From assembly GCA_002682825.1 (NCBI GenBank), contig NOKP01000003.1, positions 2,604,001-2,668,000 on the forward strand: a DNA stretch of 64,000 bases, read 5' to 3'. A model generated the notes under the pieces. The model searched no databases, was not told where the DNA came from, and was given only the letters and a program-made list of their open reading frames with translations. This document shows positions 46,079-59,200 of the stretch, in pieces; position 1 is the stretch's first letter; every line of letters begins with the position of its first letter. The translations under genes were made by a program, and so were the position numbers. Source of the DNA: Neonectria sp. B-13. Lineage: Eukaryota; Ascomycota; Sordariomycetes; Hypocreales; Nectriaceae.

Positions 46079-48208
46079 ATCCTCGATGCTGGAAGATGCG
46101 ATGAGGCGTAGATCAACGTCCAACGCGTCGACCTGCGCGTCTCAAAACCCACGTGGGGAAGCATCTTTGAAACCTCTTCAATTTCCCTGGTTAGCAACGA
46201 CGTTGCTACGAACGTCACTTAACCACACGCACCAAAACTGTTTAATCACCACTTCTCTGCCTCCACTTGCAATTCTACAGATTATCCTTCTTTTTTTGGG
46301 GGCCCCTTCGCCCACCGTGGCGTTCAGGGCGTTGACGGCGTCGTGGGTTTTTGATACCTTGGGGGATTTTGTTTTGGCTCTGCCACTTGGGCTTTTAGTT
46401 TCTTGCTGATTCGCTTTTACCGCACGACGGAGTCGTGTGCTTGGGCTGTGGCGACTTGCTAGTTGAGTGTTTGTCGCATCCTCTTGCGCCAAACTTGATG
46501 GGAGAGGTTGCCCCGAGATGCTCGGTGAAACGAGTCTCTCGGAGAGCAAACCGAACTGGGAGAATGGCCGGGCGAATTCCTTGGGTTTGAGACGATTTTG
46601 ATGTTACTGTTTTTTCTTTCTTTTTGACTGCTTTTGTTTTGGCACCGAGCATCGTGTTTTGACTGGGACCCGGGGGAAGAACATACAATCTCAACCACCA
46701 CTGGGATAGGCGCCTTGAAATGAGTGAACGAAGGGTGGGGGGACTGGGAGGACTGGCGGGTGGATGGGCGGATGGGCGGATGGGCGGATGGCTGGGTTCG
46801 TACGAATACATTGGGAATGAATTTAAGCATTTTTTGCTCTTGCCGTGCTAGAGAATAGTGTTGGCTCGCTTGCCCGTGTTGTCGTTGTCATAATGGTTGG
46901 TTGAGTGCGAGAAGTGTGATGGAAGCGACTCATTTGTTGGCCGCGACTGAGGCAGTTACGCTGGATGAGACGTATTGATGCTGGTTGTATGTGATTATAT
47001 ACGTGAGGTCCTCGCCGGGACATGACGTATCTGCAACCCTTAAACCCAATGGCCAACAACCTCGCTTCTGGAACTCAATTCCATATCAAAAGCCGCCAGG
47101 TCCTTCTTCCCTCAACTCAACCTCCAAGTCGTTATCGCCAACCTCGCACTCCAGCTTTCCCGGCTCCCACACCAACCACACCCTCCCAGCCTCGTTTGGT
47201 GGTACCTCTGCAGTAGCCCTGCAGCGGTGTGTGCCGCTCGGATCCCGGCGAGATGCCGACGCTACCTAAGCAGATAAGGCACTACGGCGGGTGTCGCGGG
47301 TCGTCCACCTCCACCGCTTAGGGTAGGCATGTTTGTTTACTTCGAAGACGGCGATGATTTGCCATGGAACTGTTTTCCCCTCAATCGGTGAGCAAATCCC
47401 AAGGCAACGGCAAGGGCGGCTTGTTCCACGTCTCCACCTCGTCCTTGCATGAACACCAACAAGGCCACGCAAGCAAGCTTCGCGTTGGAATCCACTTCAC
47501 CTCGCAGATCGCCTCACGGCTTTCCTCAACTCACACAGTAGAAGAACGAGTACACTTGACACAGCATAGACACCATCGTTTGTTTCGAGCTGTTTCAATT
47601 CCACGCCTACACCTACGACCTCTTCTAATACTAGATCGAATCTATACAAGCGCACCGTGTTCACATTTGTCTTCCCAAAATCCCTCCCCAGCCCAGAAAC
47701 GCCCCGTAGCATGGGCGGAGAACCCTTTCCGCTCCTGGTCCCGGATGCCTCGTACCCAGAAACAACATGCCACACAGATAAAAGACAACAGAATTGGAGG
47801 TTCGGCAAATGAAGAAAAAGAAAATAAAGGTGGAGGTGTTGAAAAACGCAGACGTCCCGGTTCCCTGTTGAGGGATGGATTAAGATGGTGTCCCGACCTC
47901 TTGCTGGTGAATGTACCCAAACTTGGAAAGGAAAATAAGAGGTAAAGGTAATAAAGGGTCTAGATAGGTCTAGGTCGAGCCCGCTGGCCCGTGACGGAAT
48001 GCAATTGGCCAGTGAATGAATTGGATGAATGGATGCAGAGATGCGCGTCGACTCCCTCTCATGGCGATTGAATGCGTGGCGTGGCTCGGTCGTCGTTGGG
48101 GTATATTTGTACAGATGCCCTGTATGATGCATATGTGCGTGTGGTGATAGTCGTGGGTGCTGAGGGAGGTGGTTTGCCTTGTTCATGACGGCGAGACGGC
48201 GAGAGCGC
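46079..48208. other. Intergenic, convergent 3' regions
   Basis: The 2.1 kb lies between two convergent genes. It includes an 8-bp tandem repeat at 46762-46793. Long frames here (for example 47497-48372 -) have no motif and partly overlap the DUF3405 coding end. No gene is called. Confidence 0.5.
46762..46793. repeat. 8-bp tandem repeat (GGATGGGC)
   Basis: About three and a half units of GGATGGGC stand in a row in the 3' region of the membrane-protein gene. Confidence 0.85.
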
Positions 48209-50562
48209 TTAGGGCTTCTCAGAGGGGTGCTCAAACTTGATGGGATGCACCAGCACTCCACGCATGCAAAGTCGCCCGCTGCTCGTCGAATCCAACTCCT
48301 CCGTCTTGCCACCTCGCTCGCGGCCCTCATTGGCACGGCCACCGTGCCGTCCACGGCCATCCATCTGCGCATACCCTAACCAGCGGCGCCATAGGAGACC
48401 AGCGAACTCGCTGTTGAAGTACCAGCTAGTGCCCTTGTGGTTGTGCTCGTTCAGCTGGTCGAAGGGGCTGCCAGGGCCTGACGTTGAGTGGTCGCGACCG
48501 GCGTTGAAGGCGGCGTCAATATCGCTGAAGGGATACCAGGCACGGTCGAGGAAGACGGGATGGGGGGCGTACACGCCCTTCATTCCGTGGTGTAGGGCCA
48601 CAGTAGGGGGGAACATCTCCGAGAACGCGGTGTGGTGGAATCGCCAAACCTCTTCGTGCATGGCCATCAACAGACGACGGCTCAGACGCGAGGCTGTAAT
48701 AATGGCGCAGCGACGAGGAGGAGGCGTCTTGTAGCCCGTAGCGTCGTCGGAGAAGACCCAGCCAGACTGCTCGGTGTCGAAGAGTGGGTTGAGAGTAATA
48801 ATGTCAGCTTCCTCGCCGACACCACACTTAGATCGGTCGGCATCCACACCGCACGAGGGAGGCATCATGGATTGGCCCCATTCGTCGTGTCGTAGCTGTG
48901 CCTTACCCTCAAATGAGAGAGGGCCAAAGACGGGTGCACGGCCAGACGCAGTTGTGTCTCGCTGAACGGTCTCGGTGAAGTTCTCCCAGGTGCCGTGGAA
49001 CGCCGGGATGTAGTAGCGGGCGCTGCGCTCCCAGAGAAGAGTTCGGGGCTGCTTGGCCGCCCACTTGCCCAGGCGGTCGAAAAACTCGTAGTAGCTGCCG
49101 AGATAGCGCATGTCCATCTCCCAGTTCCAGAAGTGCTCGTACTCGGGATGCTGCAGGGCGAACACCTGGAGGGGAAAATGGGCACTGCGGTAAATACCGT
49201 GAATGTCGGCACCACTGGGGTTCTCGATCGTCTCACCAAACCGGCCGGGGTACATGAGCCTCATCTGAGGCTCGCTCCAGAGCGAAACCAGACCGCGGAA
49301 CTCAGCGGGAACATTGTCGTTGATAATTCGCTGCACAGTCCACTTGTCGGACCAGATGGGCTCGTCAATGTTGCGGACTTGCATCAGGAAGTGAACCTGA
49401 TACTCGCCACCGGACTTCAGGGAGAGCTCGTTGATGAGAGCGCGGAAGTTAAGAACAGCCAGCTCCGTCCACTTGAATCCGGTGTAGGTACGGATGACAA
49501 CGGCGATGCGGCCCTTCTTGCCAGGGAGGTTTTGCAGTTCTCCAGTCTGGGGGTCGACCTCAGCGAAGCGGTGCTTGTTGGTCAGGAGACAGGCATCCTG
49601 AGCCTCAGCCCAGTTGACCTCGGTGTAGTCGATCTTGCCAGTCTCAGCCCAGACTGTCTCACTTCCGACACTCTCGGTATCCAGACCAGTGTCCAGTCCG
49701 CCGTGAGCTCTGCTGTAGCCCAAGCCATAGGGACCGTATCGGCCAAATCGATCGAAGCAGACATCATCCCGAATACCGAGTAGCTTGTAAGAACCAATAC
49801 CCGGGTCGGGCATGTGTTGAGGAACACCGTTATAGGCCCAAATATCCGGAGCAGGGACAGTCTTCTTGGCATCGAGATAACATAGCTTGATCTCGGCCGC
49901 ATCATCATAGGGGCTGTACCGCTGGGGCTTGGGCACGTGATCGCTCATGGCGGGAGAGGGAAGGGGAGCCTGTTCGGTGGTGTTGGGGTATTCGGACTGA
50001 AGATTGACCTTGCTGACGATGGTTCGGAGACCATGGAAATATCCGTCGAGACTAGAAGCGAGGTTAGTGAGGGGATTCCATCAAGGGAAGGTGTCTGGGC
50101 CACAAACTGAGGGTATCTAAGCCACGGCATCTTCTGGAGCTGCTCCTGGGCCTCCTTCTTCTGTTCATCGGTGACATATTCGTCCTCAGGGACGGTCTCG
50201 AGCTTTCCATCACCATCCATGTCGCCAGTGAGCATGACAACGGTCTCGCCGTTGGAGTTCACTACTGTGGCGGTAGCGATGGGAGCCTGGGTCTTGGAGC
50301 CCTTGGACAGGTAGCCGCCGACATCGTATCCTGTATGCCTGGACTTGACCCAGACCAGGGTGACGAGAAAGCCAGCAGCAAGGAGCCAGGTGAGAACCCG
50401 GCGGTAGTGGCAGTGGCCGAGGAGAGAGCGCATGCGAAGACGGGGCTTCTTCGTCTTTTCCGAGATGATTGAGTAAGGGAGCAACGGGTCGATCTTCCTG
50501 CCGATGGGAACACGCGAGTTTGAATTGCGGGCGGCCATGGTGACTGAATGGCGCCGCTGCAT
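48209..50562 (-). CDS. DUF3405 type II membrane protein
   Basis: This is a fungal DUF3405 protein, a family with a glycosyltransferase-like look but no established activity known to me. Exons on the minus strand are 50562-50108 and 50051-48209 (765 aa). The 56-nt intron has a weak GTTTGT donor and a CTTCTAG acceptor and continues the frame as WLRYPHLDGYFHGL. A short basic cytosolic tail, one membrane segment (VLTWLLAAGFLVTLVWV, residues about 56-72) and a luminal domain indicate a Golgi/ER type II topology. Near residues 105-125 there is GDMDGDGKLETV, close to an EF-hand loop. The large domain includes KKGRIAVVIRTYTGFKWTEL, FWNWEMDMRYLGSYYEFFDR and RRCAIITASRLSRRLLMAMH. A second ATG at 50538 (ACCATGG context) starts eight residues later and may be the main start. 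Confidence 0.85.
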
Positions 50563-53500
50563 CCTAGATGGGGCAGGCCGTGGGAAGCAGAGGTTATTTC
50601 TGCAGAATTGTACAATATGCCGGGTTTGATGCGTGTGTGTAGTTGTATATGTGTGTTGAGGCTAGGTGGCAGTTTTGTTTGTTTTGCAGGCGATAATTAA
50701 CCTAGGCGGACAGAGCGAGTGTCGTGGGAGAGCCGGCCTTCATCGAGGAAGTATGTCAACGCGTGGTAGAACGGAGTGGGCGGATTCGACCGAAAGCAAA
50801 TCAAAGTAACGACTGGCAGTCGTCGAGACAACCTAGAAAGGGAACCGACGAAAGATGAACCGACGAGAAGACGGAACTGGAGGTTGGCGCTGCTACCTGG
50901 TCATCAAACGCAGGTAGAGGGAAGCTGGCAAGTTACGTGAGGCAACGCAACGCAACGCAGGGCAGGGCGAAGCAAAGAAGCAGCGCGATGCTGGTCGAAT
51001 ACAGTTCACAACAGGAACTGGAAAAGACGGCTGCGGAGGAGGTTGAACAAACCGAAGAGCGAAGGTGCGTGGACGGGGGGTGAAAAAGGAGGGGAGGGGA
51101 AAAGAAGAGGGCGACCGAGAGGGATGAGTGAGAAAAAAAAAGAGAGGCGAGGCCAGGAGAGGACGAGGAGCAGGGGAATAGGGACACGGGACAAGGGATT
51201 GCTATCCTGGGGGGCAGGGACTGGCAGTGGGCGATAGGGGGAAGCGCCCCGCTACGGGGTCCGCTCAACGGGGGGAGTAGGTGCGAATACTGTAGGGGAC
51301 TACCTAGGGGGGGAAGGGGGTAGGGGGCTTCCCAGGACGGTACGATTAGGGGGCGCTGTACCGTGTCGGTTGTTGACCAGTGCACTGTAGAAATACTGTG
51401 CGGTCCTGCTTGTTCGTTTTTGCAGTGTGTTGTCTTTGCTTGTGCTGCAGAGCCGAGTCTCGTCTTGCAGACCAGGCGCGCAGCAGCGTCGCAGTGCCCC
51501 AAAGCCACTCGGCGCCATGGAGTGTTCAGAAACCTACCCGACCACTGGCGGCTCACAAAGTTGCAGCGAAGTGCAGCGAGGTGCAGTGCTTGCGTCGTGG
51601 ACTGGGACTGTCCTGTACTTCGTATGCTGGCTAGGATAGCGCGGGCAGACTTGGAGCGGGTTTATCGCTGGGACTTTGGTGCTGGCGTATCCGCACGGTA
51701 GATTACCTTGTACTTCCGATAGCAGCAGATCAGCCACAGACTTGGATGGAAGGATACTTAGTCGCTTACTCAGGTGTCCACTGCCGTTGACGGCCCGGGA
51801 CAGTCTAGGGCGGGCAACGGCGAGGTACTTACTAGGTATGCACCAAGGTACGGCGTCTCCAACGGCAGCGAGCCGGAGGTTGAGGCTGAGCCTCGGAGGC
51901 CCGCGGCGAGGGCGACTTCGAGTGAAGCTCACGCGGCTACTTCTTAGAGTCTGGACAGTGGGCAAAATAAGCACAAACACGAGTCAAAGCCACCCGAGAA
52001 GAGCAAACAGTGGAGGCTAGAGTCTGAACATGACATACCCTTGCGCCTCCCTGGCCCGCCATCGTTCCTCTCGATTCCCTCACGGCGACTGGACAGCTGG
52101 AGACGGGCCATGGGACGGCGGCGCCGCATGGAGTCCTCGGGAGCCAATCACGACTGCTCCACCAGGCACTCCCGCACTGTCTCGTGCACTGTACAGGGGA
52201 CGGTTCGACTCCTGGCGTCCAACGAGCGACGACGAGTCTGAGTGAGTTCAGCGTGCCTGCCACCTGGAATTGCTGGGATTGCTGGGATTCGCCAGGGTGG
52301 TCTAGGCTTGTCTTTTTGGAGGCAAGGGGTCGATTCCAAACGAGTTCAATTGGGGACCCGCCTGGTCGGCCACCAAGGCCTAGTTAGTGCAAGCTGATCT
52401 GACATGCTGTAGTCGCAGCCGCCTAGCTCAGTGACTTCTGGACATCTGGCGGCTTTTCTAAAGTCTCTCACTGGCAGTCGGGTAATCAATGGTCCTCTTC
52501 AGCTGCTGGGGCTGGGCGAGCCTTGCAGCCCCTGCAGTTGCGCCATATCCCAGCCGCATCCTAGCCGCATCCCTGGCAAAAAGGCGCCCTCGCCGGGGGG
52601 CCATGGGCCCGTGGACCCCGGCCCCTCTGTCAGGCTTTTGGCCCTGAGAGGCTCCATCAAGTGTCGTTGTTTTCGCACGTACCCGTACCATGGTCTGTCA
52701 CTGGAGGCTTGCGTGTCCTGATCGGCGTGTTACTATGTCTGGAGTTTGAAGATCAGGAGTCGAGTGCACTGTAGCAGCTTCGAAGAGGGGGCCGCTGGAG
52801 CGCTCGCCACTTCCGCCTGCTTGGCGGCGGAGGGGCGAAGTTGTCTGGGGCTGGCAGTACGAGACACAGGCGTGGTGCTTTCGTGGTGCTGTGCGAGAAT
52901 GTCCCGTGTTCCCAAGATATCGATGTACGAATACTCGACCGGCCGACGTCTTGCGTACAGTAGCATAGAGTACAGAAGATACTGTGGTCGTTAGGTAGCA
53001 CTCAGTACGCCCTGCAGCTCAAGCCGTCCCTTGCGATGGACGAATGAACCCTCGACGCGACCCTCCCTTCTGCGTTCCTTCTGCGTTCCCTTTGGACAGG
53101 ACACACTGGCACTGGCACTGGACTTCCTCCGCGTTCCCTCAAGTCTGGACACGCCCCTGAGACGTCGCCAGCCCCTTCGACGCACGCCCTCCCTCGGACT
53201 GTGGACGAAGCCCTTTCGCGGCGGACCACTAAAGAGCCACGGCATCGGCCATCAGTCTGGGGGACCTGCTTCGGCATGGGAGACAGAGGGGCCCCGCCAC
53301 GCGTCCACCGTCTCATCCTCCGCCTGCTGCTTGTCCTGCGACTCGGATGCCGCTGGCTCCTGGTGCTGACTGCCCGCTGACGTTGGGCCGGGCATTGACG
53401 CTGGCACGCTCGCTGCGTCGTCTTGTCTGCCCCAGACTTACAGCTATGGAGCAACGAATACAGTCCGCTCTGCAGCAAATTGGCTGACGGGCAATCTCGC

Positions 53501-55939
53501 GTCAGGGAGAATCGCCATTAGCCATTATCTCTCACCGGATGCTCCCCCTTGCCCTTGCCCTTTTCGACTGAAATCTGTTGGAGAAAGCAGGAACTCTATT
53601 GCCCTTTCCCGCCTAGCCTCAGCCGTTGGCTCTAATCCAACTACCGGCCTTCCTTCCAAGGTGGTTGCTCGATGCTCGCTCATCCTAATCGGGGTTGTTT
53701 CCCCCTACTATCTACTTCGCAGATTTTAGTTCCCAAGCCAATCCGACCCGGCCCCGGCCTCCAAAGCAAAGACTCGGATTGCAACCGTTCCGTCTGTCGC
53801 TCGTATCCCGCCAAGAGCCTGCCTTGTCGTCTTGTCACCTTGGCATGTTCGTAAACGACGTCACCGGTAGCACCCCAGACGAGGCCCATCACGAGAGACA
53901 GCAAAAGAGATAAGCCCCGCGAGCTTGACATCAATAAACATGGCATTGCTCTTCGTCGTCGACAGCAGATGGAACCCGGTGCAGCGAGATTGCCAAGGGG
54001 GCCGCTCGCTCGCTGACACGAACTAGACAGGGGGGGTGTGACCATCTCGCTGGGGGCCAGGCGGCGCTTGCTGATTGATTGCGCTGCAGGTCCATCAACT
54101 TACCACTGGGTGGAATATGACCGACAATTGCAGTCTGGATTACCTGACCCAGCTCAGAATCAGTTATCTTGCCTAAGTAGGACAGACCGCCACAGGGTGA
54201 CTGAAGGCCGGCATCTCCAATCAGGTGCCCCCGTGCTCTGGGCCAATGACGGACCCGTCCCTTTGGCGCATCTCTCGTCTGGCTCTCGAGAAGCTCCAGC
54301 GCACCCACTGCCTGCATCTCGCTGGTGTCACTCGACATACGACGTATTGATTCAATCCACGTCTTGACCCCCCAATGTTCTCAATGTTGGTAGAAACTCG
54401 TCCCGTCCGCCACCATTCCACGAGCTTTTCATCCGGCTTTATCTGACGAGCCGCTGGCGCCCTGGCCGCCTCTTCTCTGCTCACCCTTGGCCCCTGGACC
54501 TTGGACCTTGGACTCCCGCGCCGGCCCTCCCGATGGGGCTTCATTTCCTGACCGATCGTCTCTTCCCTTCCGCCTCCAAGGACCCCGGCTCCAAATCAGA
54601 GCTAGACGGACGTGCGGGCGCCCATCAAACCTGGGTTCTTAATCTCCAATGCTCCATGTTGGGGACAGCTCCAGCGTCATTTTGATGGAGCGGGTCCCGC
54701 GGCAACGCCAGAGCCCCGTTTCCACCATTCACCACAAACTGCTTTCCAGCCCTGCATATTCGTACTTTGTGCGCAGTGGTTAACTACACTGCGTACAGTC
54801 AGAGAAGGAACTGTACAGTACGAATACTCCGTAGTAACTACTAGTCGGGGGCTCGACGCTTCTAGTACCAACTAGTACAGTCCCTTCTCCCACGTTCCAT
54901 GGTGCATCTCATCCTTCCCTGCCTACTACAGTATGTACATAGTAGAAATCTTCATCTCTTTCCTTCGAGATTCCCGGCGTGGCTCCTGCGATCCCACTCC
55001 AATCCTACTGTACCCCATGTCGCCATCCCACGCCAGCTATCCAATCTCTTGCGTGCTGTTCCTAGCCCACCGTTTCTTTCCAGAAGTGGGAGCGCTTCCT
55101 TGGAAGTAGGAAAGTACGAGGTAGACTAGGAACTAACCCGAAGGGCAAAGCAGCCTCGATGTTTCTTCGGCGGCCCTCTACGAGATATGTCGGTATCAAC
55201 GCCCAACCCGTTCGTGTTTTCGATGGTGGTGGCGAGACGAACTCTCGTAACGTCCTGTCGGTACCGTCTTTATTTAGCAACATCCAGCACAGTCATCGCC
55301 GTCTCTCCACTAGCCAACTCCCCAATTGCCACACACTCTTTCGTGTACCTTTTAGCCCCCAGGAACGCTACCTCAGCAAGCCGTCATCATTGGCCTGGCC
55401 CAGCCACATGCCTGCGAGGCTCCGGAGTCTGGACGCCACGAACTTGTCGTCTGAGGTGAGATCTGAGGCTGACGGTGACGCCTGTCATCTGAAGCGCCCC
55501 GTAGTTGACCAGTGCTCAACGCCGAGGGTTTCGCCTTTCGGACCCGTCTCGTCATCCTCCTTTCCAGTTTCCACTGTACTTCGGACTTCGTGTCGTACCA
55601 TGTGTCAAAAGTTCTAATAAGGGATTCGAGGACTCGCATGCCCCTAACCCAAAGCGGTGGATATTTGATCACCGGTAGTTGCGGTACGTACCTCCTCGGT
55701 ATGGACGGGACAAGTTCGGACTCTCAACGACCTCGAAACAGCACAGCCATCAACGCGAAATTGTTCCGATACATACTCGAAACAGGCAAGGGAATCCCAT
55801 TCCAACGCGGCCTGTCCAAGCCCGGGCCAAATCTGTTTGTCTACGACGGTGTGTGAATGCCATCCACAAACACCAAACACCAGCCTCGACCAATCCTGTT
55901 TCGTCGGCGTGTCACCAGCAGCATCATTGGATGCCATTC
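50563..55939. other. 5.4 kb gene-free region with repeated GTAC/CTGTA words
   Basis: The left part (about 51060-51240, purine-rich on this strand and so pyrimidine-rich on the minus strand) is the likely core promoter of the DUF3405 gene. From 51.2 to 55 kb many short words recur: GTGCACTGTA three times (51380, 52184, 52764), CGAATACT three times (51284, 52928, 54821), and assorted GTACAGTA/TACTCCGTA. No frame has a convincing coding signal and no transposon protein is visible. Confidence 0.5.
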
Positions 55940-58264
55940 TCAGACCGTCTCGCTCCCCGTGTCTTGCTTCATGTCTTGCCTGTCCCCTTGTCGGTCTTTC
56001 TCCCTTCCCTTCCCCTCGTTCTCCGTCTCCTTCTCCTGCTCGCCTCCTGCTTCCAGATCCGCCCTTGGCTCTCCCTCACGTTGCCGTTGCTGTTGCTCCT
56101 TCGCCCGTTTCTGCTGTTGTCGCGCGTCCAGCTTTGCCGTCGTGCTCTCTCGCCATCCCTTCCCCCACCGGATCGCTGCCATGGTCCCCAGAGCCGACGC
56201 CACCATGTACGCGGCCGTTACCGTGGTGAACCAGCCGATGCCGATCGTTTGCACCGCCGGCAGCACCACCGCCGATGCCACGCAGCCCATCAGGTACCGC
56301 ATGAAGAAGTTGGTCGCCGCCACCTCGGCGCCCTGGCCCGGCATCACGTCGATGCAGTATGTGTTGTAGGACGGGAAGCAGAACAGCTGCGCGACGCCTT
56401 GTACGAACATGGCGATGACGGGCACCGCGATCCCGCCAACTTCCTGGTCCACCGTCCAGCCGTAGATGAGCATGCTCCCCGGGATAACCAACCCGATGAA
56501 CGGCACCGCCGACCGCAGCCGGTCCTCGGGTATCCGTACTCCGCCGCGTTTCTTGATCCACTTCTTCACCGTGTAGTCGGCCCAGCGCCCGCCCACGAAC
56601 GTCCCTAGCAGATATCCGAACCCGGGCGCTAGGTAGAACAGGCCAGAAAGCATTGGCGTTTCCAGGTGAAATCGCGGGTTGAGGACATATCGTATGGGGG
56701 TGAGCAGGCTGTACATGTTCCATGTTAAACTGGAAGAACCCCCGGCAACGAGCACGATGTTCCAGTATCGAAACAGCAGCAGCACTCGCACCGGACTGAT
56801 CATTTTCAAGACGGCCTTCGTTTTGTCCCACCGGGAATGTCCTTCCAGCTCTGTGATCTTCTTGTGGTGCGCCGTCTCAATCACCACGAAGTAGACACCC
56901 AATACGCCTACGCCTGCCAGTGCAGACTGAAGCCAGAATATGGCCCTCCACGACGTGTATGTGACAATGATGCCTCCCAGAAACGGCCCAAATGCGGGCC
57001 CGACCAGTGTTCCGGATAAGAACCATCCCATGGCTGTTCCACGCTCGGTCGGCCGATAAATGTCACTGTTCTCATGTTAGTACTTTGTTGGAATGTACCC
57101 GGACATTGAGCTCGATCCTTGCCGAAAATGGTTCGAGAATCAGATTCAGATTGATTAAATGAGGTCAACAGGGCCATTTCCCACTGGGGAACCCTCGCGA
57201 GAAGACCCAACCACTGGTCAAGTCTATTTGGGATAGGAAGCCTGACATCGCACACAACCCAATTGACCAGGAGTGTTATGGAAAGAGCGGGAATTGGAGT
57301 ACCGAACCACTTAACACTTACCCAACAACAGCTGGCCCAATAAGGATAGGAGCTGTGCCTCCAAACGCCGAGGCAGCTCTGAAAACGATGAAGGATGCGA
57401 GATTCGGAGCCAGTGCCGTCGCAACACTGAGAAGGAAGAACATGACGGCCGTGACTAAGGCTACCTAAACAACTCAGTCAGCATACAATGCCTTGTCTAT
57501 CGCATCCGCTCACAGTATGGCCTTCATAAATCTAACGAGATGCCTTCATCCTTATTCCTTCGACTGCGGCATAGCTCCAAGCTAGCAACGGGCAAGAACT
57601 GACTCCTATCTCCTTTTATGTCTTATGACCAGGTTGTGTCAGGCTATGACATGAATTGGGACTCTTGATTCAGTGATATGCTCGATACTAAACTTAAAGT
57701 GGGAATGGGTACGACTTGAAGCCATCCGCCGCCAAAGAGATAAGGAACAGGAACGAACAAGAAGAAGAAGACGACACTAACGAGAAACAGAAGGACTTTA
57801 TCAATTAAAAAACTTACAGGTCGTCTCCCAAATACCTGGCTCATCGGCCCCCACACCACAGGCGATATAGCCATGACAACCATGTACGCAGCATTGCTCA
57901 CGTTGACGATGCTGCCGGTCGTGTTATAACTGGCCGCCACCTCGGGCGTCGCCGCAAGCACCGACGTGCTCGAGATAGGCGAAAGCAGAGCCATGAACGA
58001 CAGCACCGCCACGACGGCGCTCTTGCGGCCCGGGGAAAGCCGCTCGTATATCTCGTCTCCCGCCTCGCGGTACAACTGGTCTCCGCCCGGTGGCGCCGAG
58101 GACGGGGGCGGCTCGAGTGCATCCGGGCCGGAGATGTGTGACGTCGCGTGTTGGATGTCGTCCAGACTTGTCGTGCGGCCGATCTGGGCTGGGGTGGATT
58201 CAGCCATGCTCGAGGACGACGAAGAGCGGCGGCCCTCCGAAGGCGTTTCGTTGTTCGTTTTCAT
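55940..58264 (-). CDS. MFS transporter, DHA1-type (Qdr/Aqr1/Dtr1-like)
   Basis: This is a plasma-membrane proton antiporter-like carrier with about 12 membrane segments. Exons on the minus strand are 58264-57818, 57464-57322 and 57065-55940 (571 aa). The introns are 353 and 256 nt, unusually long for this window. The cytosolic N-terminus is Ser/Pro-rich. The conserved MFS loop motif is VWGPMSQVFGRRP, joined across intron 1 to VALVTAVMFF. Segment 5 carries the antiporter-type FLSGTLVGPAFGPFLGGIIV followed by YTSWRAIFWLQS. The C-terminal tail is highly charged and Gln/Glu/Lys-rich (QQQKRAKEQQQRQREGEP). The substrate is unknown; relatives export drugs, weak acids, polyamines or spore-wall dityrosine. 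A second in-frame ATG at 58207 is a possible alternative start. Confidence 0.9.
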
Positions 58265-59200
58265 GCTGATAGCCGTCTTCTGGCATACGCAATGCCTTTC
58301 CGTATAATTCTCTTACTTAGTGTAAGGCCGTTCGTTCTCAACCAGGGGTTTTCATCTCACTTTAGAGAACAAGGCATTCGTAAACAGTAACAGTCATCAT
58401 GACTCGATGGACATGGAAGAGAAACCAAGTTCACCACCCCCGCAAGAGCATATGCAACCTCTTTTGACCAAACCACTTCCCGCACTCCATCGTCCGTACC
58501 CCGGGATTTGATTTTTCCTCCCTAACCTCCCCGTTCCTTCATGAAATCCGTTTCGTTACATTGGCGCGTTTGGCTATCGGATATCCACCTTGACTACCTC
58601 CCGCCTCCGCGCTATCCCCGGCCTTGAGTGGATGCCCCGACACCGGAACGTCGGAACGGCGACGGATAACAAAGTCAGCGTCATGTGTTGCTTTCCGTCG
58701 ATCTATTACCTGTTTTGAGGCTTCGGTCTATTATCTCAAGCAATTGAAAACAAGCCGGGGCCTGGCTGTAGCTTGACAAAGCAGTCAAAGTAGCTGTGCT
58801 GGAAATACGTTTCCGAGGAGCTTCGGCGCCGGGACCGAGTCCCACTTTTTCGGTCGTCCATCTCGGCCTCTTCCGGTAAGGCCGACATCCGACCCAAGGT
58901 TACCATGATGCCGACTTAGGAGCCTGGGGGTGGTACAAAACAGTCATTGGTAAATTCTCAATTCATTATGTTTCTATCCATAACTGTGACTCTTCAGTCA
59001 GGCTCTATCAAATGCAGTATGTTCAACGCCTCGACGCCCCCTTGCCCAATGCTTTGCAAACGCACCAAACCCAACGCAATGCTATGCAGTAATACAATGA
59101 TGCCACAACTCTCACTGCTCAATGAAAATCAAAGTCCTTCCAACACGGGTATCCCTAGATCCAAACAACATGCGCTAAAAAAATCTGCAATGACCTTTCC
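58265..59200. other. Intergenic, MFS promoter and cdt1 3' region
   Basis: The stretch lies between two minus-strand genes and should hold the cdt1 3' untranslated region and the MFS gene promoter. Nothing specific was recognised. Confidence 0.5.

Noticed and set aside
41645..50562. Secondary-metabolite cluster around the P450, DUF3405 and MFS genes
   Set aside because: There is no backbone synthase, the genes are separated by multi-kilobase gaps and mixed with housekeeping genes.
53002..53478. 158-aa minus-strand frame in the 50-56 kb desert
   Set aside because: Its translation is Arg/Ser-rich with no motif, and the plus strand is equally open there.
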